A stretch of DNA of 64,000 bases from the NCBI RefSeq assembly GCF_018294505.1, contig NC_057807.1, forward strand, positions 268,804,075 to 268,868,074, in the 5' to 3' direction. The position numbers were made by a program, and so were the translations under genes. Every line of letters starts with the position of its first letter. The stretch's first letter is position 1. The notes under the pieces are model-generated. The model worked only from the letters and a program-made list of their open reading frames with translations. It was not told the origin of the DNA and did not search any database. The DNA is from Triticum aestivum (taxonomy: Eukaryota; Streptophyta; Magnoliopsida; Poales; Poaceae). This document shows positions 55,334 to 64,000 of the stretch, one piece after another.

Positions 55334-58300
55334 TGTAACGCCCCAGATATAATTTCCATATTTGTATCCAACTCTTGCCGTCTCCGGCGCTAAGTTATAT
55401 TTATTTCTCGGGTTCGGGTCTTTGTCTCCGTGTGTTGTTTTTCTTTTTCGTGCATCTCTTATCATGCCATCTCGTGCATTGCATTTGCATACATGTTCAT
55501 CTCATGCATTCGAGCATTTTCCCCGTTGTCCGTTTTGCATTCCGGCGCTTCGTTCTCCTCCGGTGGTCATTTCTAGTCTTCTTTCATGTGTGGGGTTCAA
55601 ACATTTCCGGATTGGACCGAGACTTGTCATGCGGCCTTGGTTTACTACCGGTAGACCGCCTGTCAAGTTTCGTATCATTTGGACTTCGTTTGATACTCCA
55701 ACGGTTAACCGAGGGACCGAAAAGGCCTCGTGTGTGTTGCAGCCCAACACCCCCCAAAAATTGTCCCAAAACCCACCAAACTCTGCTCCATGTCCTAGGG
55801 CGTTCGATCACGATCGCGTGGGCGAAAACCGCACCTCATTTGGACTCTCCTAGCTCCACTTATGCCTATATATACACCCCCCATTTCGGATCTCGTCTTC
55901 CTCCCCGTCCTCCTCCTAAAAAAACAGATCAACCCCGCCACCGACGGACGTGTCCGGATCCAACCGGACAATGTCCGCCCGCCGCCGCCATCCAACCCGC
56001 CGCCGCCACGTGTCCCCGCGGGACCAGTTCGCCGCCGCCACCGACGCGGGCCCGAGGCCCAGCGCCGGCCCCCGAGGCCCGATCCGCCGCCGCCTCCTCC
56101 TTCGCCCGAGGCCGCCACCGCCCGACGCTCCGCCGGCCGCCGCCCTCGTCACCGGCGCGCCCCGCCGCCCGCATCGGCGCCGGCCGCCGCCGCCCTCGCC
56201 GGCGCGCGGGCCGCGTCCACCGCCGCCGGGCGCCGCCACCGGCCTCCCGCCCCCGGCCTCCCCGGCCTCCCCGGCGCCACCCCGGCCTCTCCCCGCCGCC
56301 TCGCCGGCCTCCCCTCCTCCACCGGCTCCGGCGACGAGCTCCTTCGGTGACTCGTGCTACAGTGCCCCGGCCGCCTCGTAATCCGTGCCGCTGGATCTAG
56401 ATCTGGGTTGACCTCTCTCCCCCGAAACCCTAATTTTCGTGCTACCTTTGACTGCTTGCATCTCCGCAACCGAAGCTCCGTTTTGGGCATATGATATACC
56501 AAAATCTTCGCCTCGACATGTACATCATTTCGTTCCATTGCATCATTTGAATTTGAGGTCATCTTGTTTCCCAAAATGCTGTTAGGAGGCTTCGTGAGTT
56601 AAATTGCAGATCCGTTAGTTCATCATGCACTTTTGTCATTTTGGCCATGTTTAATTCGTGCATGATATGCCTGTGCCCCTTTCGGATGAATTGTTAAGCA
56701 TTTTGTCTTCTTTCCAGAGGTGCCACCCATGAATTTTTAGGATGTGTGTGTTGTCTTGTGCAAGCTTGCGAAGAGAGGTACCTGAGATTGCTGATTTCAG
56801 AGACTTAGTGATTTTCATGATGCTATATGTCCAGCTTGTTTCCTAGTGATCCGTGCCTCTTTTGAGGATGATCAGTAAGGGAGTTTTGATATTTATGTTA
56901 TGCTCTATCCATCCATGTCTTTGTTTACATACGTGGAGTGCTCTAGGTGGACTCAATCGAGCTCAACTTTTGCTTCGTTGTTAATCTAGGCAGATCGTCA
57001 ACTTGTTTGCGATTTTGCCGATGCTATTGTTAGTGATCCTTGCATGCTATGCCATTGTTCTTGCCATGTCTAGCTTGTATTTTGTGTATTCTTCATGGAT
57101 GTATGCTTGCCTTTCCATTACTTGCACCGTGGTGAGTGCATCGAGCTCGTTTACATGCCTTCGTGAGTTATATTTCAGCATGTCTCAGTTTTCACTAAGT
57201 CTGAAAACTGATTGTGTTTTAGCTATGTTCGTGTGCCCGTTAATATATTTTGTGATCCCTTTTGGCCCCAGGTCACTTTGGGTGTTTTGGTAAGCTTGTT
57301 GAGTAGCTCCATGCCATGTTATTACTTGTCATGTTCAGGTCATGTATCATGTTGTTTTGCTGCTCCGAAGAAAGCATCGTGATCTGAAATTTCAGACTAG
57401 TGTTAATTTCACTAAGTCTGGAATCTGTTTTGCATTTGCGTTTTAGCCATGCTTGTTTGAACCTCTTAATGGATGAATTTGCCTATGTCTCAGTGCTAGT
57501 GTTTTGTTAACCATCTTGTGTACATCACTGCCATGTATTTTGTTTTCATGTTGGGTGGCTGTAGCATGTTCATTTCGTTGCATTTAGGAGCCTACTTGAT
57601 GTATATCGCAGATCGGTTCGTTTCGTAAAACGCTCGCCATTTCCAAACCGTAACTCCGATTCCAATGATCTTTATATCGTTTTCAAGCGATTTCATCCCT
57701 TCTATCCAGTGGCACACTTGGTTTTCCAAGTTGATGCCAGGTTCATGCATTTCCTGTCATATCTTGCATTTTGCATCCCGCATCGCATCCCGCATAGCAT
57801 ATCGTCATTTCATCATATTGCTTGGTCTTGCCCGTGGTTGATTGTATCCTTGTTGCTTGTTTGTCTTGTTGGGTAGAGCCGGGAGACGAGTTCGCTACCG
57901 AGGAGCCCGTTGAGTTTGCTTGTGAGGATCCAGTCAACTCTGACAACTGTGCAGGCAAGATGATCATACCCTCGAAATCACTACTATCTTTGCTATGCTA
58001 GTTTGCTCGCTCTTTTGCTTTGCCACTGCTACGATGCCTACCATTTGCTTGTCAGCCTCCCAATTGCATGATTGAACCTCTAACCCACCATTGTCCTAGC
58101 AAACTGTTGATTGGCTATGTTATCGCTTTGCTCAGCCCTTCTTATAGCGTTGTTAGCTGCAGGTGAAGATTGGAGCCGTTCCTTGTTGGAACATTTATTT
58201 GCTTGTTGGGATATCATTATATTGCTATGTTATCTTAATGCATCTATATACTTGGTAAAGGGTGGAAGGCTCGGCCTCTCGCCTAGTGTTTTGTTCCACT

Positions 58301-59580
58301 CTTGCCGCCCTAGTTTCCGTCATATCGGTGTTATGTTCCCGGATTGTTGCGTCCCTTACGCGGTTGGGCTATAATGGGAACCCCTTGATAGTTCGCCTTG
58401 ATTAAAGCTTCTCCAGCAATGCCCAACATTGGTTTTATCATTTGCCGCCTAACCCCCCCCCCCTTTTCCCTTGGGTTTCCGGAGCCCGAGGGTCATCTTT
58501 ATTTTAGCCCCCCACGGGCCAGTGCTCTTCTGAGTGTTGGTCTGAACTAGAGCCCTGTGCAGCGCCACCTCGGGGAAACTCAAGGGTTGGTTTTAGTTGT
58601 ACGGATTGCTCATCTGAGTGTGCCCTGAGAAAGAGATATGTGCAGCTCCTATCGGGATTTGTCGGCACATTCGGGCGCTGTTGCTGGACTTGTTTTAACC
58701 TGTCGAATCATCTTGTTGTACCGAGATACCGAGTCTGATCGGTGTGTCTTGGGTGGAGGTCTATTCCTTCGTTGACCGTGAGAGCTTGTTATGGGCTAAG
58801 TTGGGACCCCCCTGCAGGGATTGATCTTTCAAAAGCCGTGCCCGCGGTTATGGGCAGATGGGAATTTGTTAATGTCCGGTTGTAGATAACTTTAACTAAA
58901 CTTAATTAAAAATGAATCAACCGTGTGAGTTACCGTGATGGCCCCTTCTCGGCGGAGTTCGGGAAGTGGACACGGTGTTGGAGTTATGCTTGCGCAGGAT
59001 GTTCCCTTAGCTTCTCGCTCGTGCTTCGCCTTCTCTTCTCGCTCTCATTTGCGTATAAGTTAGCCACCATATATGCTAGTCGCTTGCTGCAGCTCCACTT
59101 ATATTGCTGTACCTGTCCTATAAGCTTAAATAGTCTTGATCGCGTGGGTGTGAGATTGCTGAGTCCCTGTGGCTCACAGATACTACAACTCCAGGTGCAG
59201 GTCCAGGTGTTTCTACTCCAGTTGACAATTACGAGCTCAAGTGGGAGTTTGACGAGGACTCTCAGCGATACTACATGTCTTTTCCAGATGATCAGTAGTG
59301 GTGCCTAGTTGGGGTTATCGATTTAGGGCCTTGTCGCATGTTGGGGGTCTTTTCTATTTTGGCACCATAGTCGGGCCATGAGTGATTTGTATGATGGATG
59401 TTATTTATGTACTCTGATGTGACGTGGCGAGTGTAAGCCAACTATGTTATCTCCCCCTTTTATTATGTATTACATGGGATGTGTAACGATTTCCCGACTT
59501 GCGACATTGCTTTCAATGCGGTTATGCCTCTAAGTCGTGCCTCGACACATGGGAGATATAGCCGCATCGAGGGCGTTACA
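55334..59580 (+). mobile_element. LTR (3') of element H
   Basis: This 4247-bp LTR follows the purine-rich AGTGGTGGAGTGT. The TATA box CTATATATAC is at about 55867, followed by a leader of CCG repeats (55960-56390). Two acidic open segments inside (about 57877-58003, EPGDEFATEEPVEF; and 59206-59298, PVDNYELKWEFDEDS) have splice-like borders. It ends GGGCGTTACA. The LTR end sequence is the source of the inverted copy at 52827. Confidence 0.92.
59392..59580 (+). repeat. Right copy of H's 189-bp inverted repeat
   Basis: This is the 3' terminus of the LTR and the partner of 52827-53015. Upstream of 59392 the two sides no longer match. Confidence 0.97.
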
Positions 59581-59585
59581 CTGCA

Positions 59586-60697
59586 TGAAGACCATTTTGG
59601 AGGACTATGCTGCATCAGTGGGATTGAATATCAACTTTCACAAATCTACATTGGTTCCTATCAACATTGATCAGCGGTATGCGATGGAGTTGGCGCATGT
59701 CTTTGGTTGTTCAGTTGGTTCGCTTCCGTTCACGTACCTTGGTCTTACCATGGGCACGACCAGGACGACGCTGTTGGAGCTCATGCCTCTTGTGCATGGT
59801 GTAGAGAGGAAGATGTCCACTGCTTTGTCTTTGATGTCGTCGGGGGCCAAGCTCACTCTGGTCAACTCGGTTGTGACGTCGTTGTTAATCTATGCCATGT
59901 GCATGATTAAGCTACACCCTAGAGTGATTGAACACTTGGATAAATTGCGCAGATATTGTCTTTGCGCTAAGAACTCTGAGGATGGAGTTAAGACCAATTC
60001 GTTGGCTGCCTGGGAGTTGGTTTGTAGACTAAAGAGCAAAGGTGGGCTCGGAATCATTGACATCAAAACCCAGAATATGACCCTCCTCCCGAAGCATCTC
60101 TTTAAATTCTAAAACCACGACGACGTCCCCTGGGTGACCCTGATCTGGGATGCGTATTATACTGACAAGATTCCGCATGCTGCGGACCCTGTTGGATCAT
60201 TCTGGTGGCGTGATGTACTGAACTTCAGTGATGTTTTTCATGGGATTACAAGTGTCACCCTGGGCGACGGATCCTCCTCTCTCTTCTGGAAAGATGCCTG
60301 GTTTGATGACGATCTCCATGCACCCCTCATGGAACTCTTACCCAGGGTTTTCTCGTACTGCTTAAACAAGGATTCATCCATTGTCGACGTTCTCATGTCA
60401 ACGGATCCAAGAAGGCTCTTTCATCTCCCGCTGTCGGCTCGGGCTAGGGAGGAGGTGCCAGAAATCCAACATGGATTGATGCATATACTCCTAGAGAGAG
60501 ATTGTAGGGACACCTTGGAGTGCACTCTTGGTGGGCCCTATTCTTCAAAGAAATTCTATGATCACTGCTTCAGAGAGATGGTTGCTGATGAAGCTTTTGC
60601 TTGGCTCTGGAAGGCCAAAAGTCCAATCAAATTCAAAATGTTCGGGTGGCTGCTGCTGGTTGATCGCCAAAACACAAGACACATGTTAAGACGTTGA
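59586..60697 (+). pseudogene. LINE ORF2, second part
   Basis: Resumes after H. The LINE RT thumb and C-terminal region follows: LEDYAASVGLNINFHKST, FGCSVGSLPFTYLGL, a TAA at 60110, then SFWWRDVLNFSDV, VTLGDGSSSLFWKDAW, FAWLWKAKSPIKFKMFGWLLL and DRQNTRHMLRR, the zinc-finger-proximal 'zf-RVT' type region. A TGA at 60695 precedes the interruption by element E at 60703. The LINE should continue beyond E outside the window. Confidence 0.88.
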
Positions 60698-60702
60698 CAC
60701 TA

Positions 60703-61914
60703 TGTTGTCGGAGTAAATGACCACGGGTAGCCTAACCGGCTCCCTTTGGCCCTCAGAAAAAACAACAGGCCGATCGGACCTTGAAGCACCTAAGACACGG
60801 GGCCGCCTTCCTCCAGCCGGCTGGCCGAAGGCGGCCCGGCCAAGAAGAAACCCTTGGAGGCCGCCACGATTGGGCCGACTCCAAGAAACCTGCGCATGAA
60901 GGACCGACTCCAAGAAACCGGCCCATGAAGGACCGACTCCAGGAAGACGGCCCATGAAGGACCGACTCCCAGAAGCAAGCGCCCGAACGCTGCCTCCAAA
61001 GACCATCACCCATAACGGTAATGGGACAGGGCGTGGCTATAGTAATCCCTGCCACCCCGAATCCCAGAGAATACATGGCTATAGTATGCCGTACGGGGCG
61101 GCCATCCCCCGTCCGGCATGGCACTATTCCCATGAGAGTCATGCTGCCATCCACGACGGGTCGCTAATATGACCCGTGGGCGGCGGGCCCCTTCGGTCAG
61201 AGAGATATCCGAAGGCGGCCTGGCCTCCCCAGCCGGCCCAAGGCCGGGCCGGCTTCCAGTAGCCGGCTAGCTCCCCCTCGGGGCGCGCGTAGCATTAAGC
61301 GGATAAGACGTGGTAAGGCTATAGTGGGAACCCGCTAGGCGGCGGCACTGTAGCCACGCTTACCACGGCGAAGCCCTCGTCATCAGAGGCGAGGCAACAG
61401 TAACCAGCCCCCCGACAAGACCCTCTGGCGGTGGGGCCGGCCTGTCAACCATCGAGCCAACCGCCGGCGGGACCTACCAGTCGACGGGCTCCCGAAGCTG
61501 GCGGAGAAGGCGGCGGTCACAGACACTGACGGCCTTGGCCCGCGCCGAGGCCGGATTACCATTGTACCCCCGGGGGTAGGCCTATATAAACCCCCCGGGA
61601 CACCCATGCAAAGGGTTGATCTCATATAGTTCTAGACAATACCATAGGGAGAGAAGAGAGCTAGCCTTGCCCTTCTTCCTCCTCCCACCGAACAGCTCAA
61701 GGAGCATCTTATAGCCACTTGTTGATCTCGTGATCATGCGGAGACCCCGCAGAGCAGCAGTAGGGGTGTTATCTCCACGGAGAGCCCCGAAGCGGGGTAA
61801 GATTCGTCGGCGTGCATGTCTTCGCCTTATCCCGTTTCCAGGCACCGGCGATGTCTTACTGGCTCCCACAATGATAAGCCATCTGTTGGCATATGTCGCA
61901 CCTACCACCTGACA
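60703..61914 (+). mobile_element. 5' LTR of element E
   Basis: This 1212-bp LTR starts TGTTGTCGGAGTAAATG and ends CCACCTGACA. A TATA box (CTATATAAACC) is near 61581. A 29-bp tandem repeat occupies 60873-60985. Confidence 0.88.
60873..60985 (+). repeat. 29-bp tandem repeat in E's LTR, about 3.9 units
   Basis: Units of 29 bp, built on GACCGACTCCAAGAAACCGG and CCCATGAAG, start at 60873, 60902, 60931 and 60960 (last partial). It lies in the U3 region, well upstream of the TATA box, so it could act as repeated promoter elements. Confidence 0.85.
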
Positions 61915-61934
61915 TTTGGCGCCCACCATGGGGC
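61915..61934 (+). promoter_or_regulatory. Primer-binding site of element E
   Basis: TTTGGCGCCCACCATGGGGC follows the LTR's terminal CA. It has the same TTTGGC start as C and D. Confidence 0.75.
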
Positions 61935-64000
61935 CAGGTGCATCGTCGTCCAAAGACCTGCTCTGGACGGGAACCCTTTTCCTCCCCAGCGAGCGTAGCT
62001 AGCCAGGCACGCCCGATGGTGCTTGCCCCAACGCGCTGCAAAGCGTTGACGACGCTTGCACGGCAAGCTGCCTCGCTGATCTCCTTGGCGAGGTTTGCAT
62101 CTCCGACGAGACCGCATCCGACGCGGGCACCGGCTGCCTCGAGAGTCACCTCGTCAGCCTCCTCGACCAACTCCACGTCTCCGGAGAGCCTATCGCGGAC
62201 TTGGAGTCGGTCGGCTCCATCGACCCGATGCTTGTCGACTCTGACACGGCATCGCTTGACGCCTTCCCCACCAACGTGATCGTCTTCGACGATCCCCTCC
62301 CGCGAGCTGACAGTGGCGGCAGCACCGTCACCGAGGTGCTGGTCATCATCCACGGAGCCGCTTCCGGCGAGAACACCCATGACGCCCTGCAAGCAATGCT
62401 GTAGGACTTGTTCGTCCCCATCCCAGCCAACACCGACACCGAGGCGCTGGAGGCTCGCCGCCTTGCCCTCGTTGCGGAGGGCCAGAAGATAAACACCATG
62501 AGACGCCTCACAGAGGCCCACCAGCGCGAGGTCGACCAAGCTGCCTTCGGCATGCCGCCTCCAGAAGGGCCAAGCCGAGTCGGCGCTGTTAGGCAACGCG
62601 GCGCGACCATTGCCAGCATGTTGGGTGTGGACCGCCCGATCTACGCCACGCCCCTCGAGAACCTACGTGCCGCCCAGTCGATCGTTGATGAGCTCAATGG
62701 ACTGGGGGCCAACGAGCTCCCCTACTTGACCAGACGCATCCAGCAGCTAATCGGCGCGGCTGCAGCGCGGCACGAAGCCGGCGTCCAAGCTGGAAGCCCC
62801 CCTCGAAGAGAACACGGCGCGACGTCGCGTACGCCGACTGCGGGTGGCGCCCGTGTGCGACAAGAGAAGGAGCCGGCTGCTAGCCGCAGCCGGACACGAA
62901 TCACCATCGAGCGCGACGCAGAGGGCCGTCCCCGAGGCGTGGAGAGACGAGGCAATCTGCCTCCTCCTCCTCGTGGAGAAATATATCCCACCCTGCCGCC
63001 TGTCGAGCATCTGACTCTCAGCGGCCGACTTGGCCGCCGCGAAGGAGTCGGCGAGAATGATGCCCACCACCGGATCGACCGCCTCGCGCGATCCCTGGCC
63101 CTGGAAGAAGAAGATGACGCCAGCCCGCCTTGTTTCGGCCCCCGCATCTGCGACGATCCCTTCCCCAAAGGGTTCTCGCTCCCAAGAGACACGCCCAAGT
63201 ATAACGGCTCCGTGAAGCCGGAGGACTGGTTGATCGACTACTCCACTGTAGTTCGCATAGCAAATGGCAACCGGCGCATTGCCGTGAAATATGTCCCCCT
63301 GATGCTCCAAGGTATGGCACCTACCTGGCTCAACAGCCTGAAGCCTTATAGCATCAACAGCTGGCTCGACTTCACAGAGGCCTTCATCCGCAACTTCACC
63401 AGCACCTACAAGCGGGCACCCAAGCCCCGACATCTCTCCTTGTGTGTACAAGGACCCGACGAGTCGACTCGTGACTACCTCACACGTTGGGCCGAGCTCC
63501 GAAACTCCTGCGAAGGGGTGCATGAGGTTCAGGCGATCGAGTACTTCACGGCTGGGTGCCGAGAGGGCACCCTCCTCAAGCACCGACTCCTCTGCGACGA
63601 GCCGACTACCCTTGACGAGCTACTGATCATCACGAACAAATATGCCACGGCCGACTCCTCCATGAAGACCGAGCTTCGAGTCGACGCTTCCGGGAAAGTG
63701 CTTGCGCCGGCTCCCAAGATGCCGGCTGGAGAGTCCACTCGGCGCCCATATCAGAACGACAACAAGCGCAAGGCCCCGATGCCGCCTTCCACTAGTCGGC
63801 AGGTGGCAACGGTCAAAGAAGAGCAGCCTGAGGGACAGTCGGCTCCCAAGAAACCGAAGGGCGGCAGGGCGGCTTGCCAGCCGGCATTCTCCTACGAGCA
63901 GACCCTTAACGCCCCCTGCAAGTTCCACAGCGGTGCGAAGCCGTCCAACCATACAACCCGGAAGTGCCACTGGCTCACCCGAATCTCCAAGGGCGAAGGG
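61928..64000 (+). pseudogene. gag of element E, 3' end off-window
   Basis: A single plus-strand frame runs from the ATG at 61928 to the window end, broken only by TAG at 62000 and TAG at 62402, both where CAG is expected. The N-terminal region is Asp/Leu-rich, then a basic Arg-rich linker. The conserved gag core lies at about 63180-63640 (TPKYNGSVKPEDWL, AVKYVPLMLQGMAPTWLNSL, FIRNFTSTYKR, the LTRWAELRNSCEGV block). A Lys/Pro-rich nucleic-acid-binding tail contains CKFHSG and a possible half-knuckle RKCHW near 63970. It aligns block for block with B's gag core. With only two stops it is less decayed than B. Confidence 0.85.

Larger units (their letters stand above)
52827..59580 (+). mobile_element. 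Element H: chromovirus copy with two U5 ends, inserted in the LINE
   Basis: This 6754-bp insertion is flanked by TSD CTGCA (52822-52826 and 59581-59585); the LINE resumes directly after it. The right part is a normal 3' half of a Tekay-like Gypsy element: pol, polypurine region, and a 4.2-kb LTR (55334-59580) that starts TGTAACGCCCC and ends GGGCGTTACA. The left end is not an LTR start but a 189-bp inverted copy of the LTR's own 3' end (52827-53015 versus 59392-59580), with 2 mismatches. It joins directly to pol at 53016. The 5' LTR, gag, protease and RT active site are absent. Confidence 0.93.
60703..64000 (+). mobile_element. Element E: Tat-type Gypsy element, 5' part
   Basis: The 5' LTR is 60703-61914, then a primer site and gag, running off the window. 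It inserted in the LINE; CACTA (60698-60702) should be the TSD, with the partner off-window. Confidence 0.88.

Noticed and set aside
55862..56574. Several overlapping ORFs over 100 codons
   Set aside because: CCG-repeat leader of H's LTR; Pro/Arg/Ala low-complexity frames in every register.
52827..59580. A DNA transposon with 189-bp terminal inverted repeats
   Set aside because: The interior is a Gypsy pol followed by a polypurine region and a long LTR. The 5-bp TSD and TG...CA ends fit integrase, so the inverted repeat is a secondary feature.
62747..63583. A 278-codon minus-strand ORF
   Set aside because: It is the exact shadow of the conserved gag core of element E on the plus strand and has no recognisable domain.
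1..64000. tRNA or rRNA genes
   Set aside because: None recognised; the only tRNA-related signals are retroelement primer-binding sites.

Overview
The window is repeat-filled intergenic DNA from a Triticeae grass (wheat, Aegilops or barley type). I infer this from two BARE-1/WIS/Angela-type Copia LTRs (572-2267 and 41081-42858), abundant Tat-lineage Gypsy elements and Tekay-like chromovirus LTRs. I found no intact host gene. Nearly every base can be assigned to transposable elements inserted into one another, and most boundaries were resolved by reading LTR ends and 5-bp target-site duplications (TSDs) directly.

Stack 1 (2818-37925). Element A is an old non-autonomous LTR element with a truncated 5' LTR at 2818-3444 and a 3' LTR at 36516-37925. 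Its single decayed ORF (4544-8020 and 32930-33168) is split by Tat element B (8021-32924, TSD ATGGG). B's gag/protease junction is split by Tat element C (11170-26981, TSD GAGCC). C's 3' LTR is split by D (17640-26170, TSD CTCGC), a same-family element in the opposite orientation. A solo Tekay-like LTR (33303-36117, TSD CTCTT) sits in A's 3' region. A's 5' LTR is interrupted on its left by a second stack that runs off the window: a minus-strand Gypsy LTR (2268-2817), then a minus-strand Angela LTR (573-2267), then a plus-strand Gypsy LTR end (1-572). B carries gag and protease but no polymerase. C keeps only a gag stub. D carries protease, RT, RNase H and integrase but almost no gag. Each of the three also carries an antisense gene upstream of its 3' LTR.

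Middle (37931-49560). This part holds a decayed LINE fragment, a palindromic MITE-like foldback, a Harbinger-associated Myb/NAM-like pseudogene, a truncated Angela copy, and non-autonomous element F. F's ORF shares a conserved segment with A's ORF. F and its flank carry twelve exact copies of the dyad TCGGTNNNACCGA.

Stack 2 (49610-64000). A plus-strand LINE (ORF1 remnant and ORF2) is split by element H (52827-59580, TSD CTGCA). H is a Tekay-like chromovirus copy in which the 5' LTR, gag, protease and most of RT are replaced by an inverted 189-bp copy of its own LTR 3' end. The LINE is then interrupted by a third Tat-type Gypsy element, E (60703 to beyond the window), with LTR, primer site and gag.

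The most unusual items are the doubly U5-ended retroelement H, the exchange of antisense gene cassettes between C and D (a Transposase_28-type gene versus an AT-hook/B3-type gene), the multi-intron antisense gene of B, and the dyad array around F. LTR divergences were counted by eye over short stretches and are approximate.
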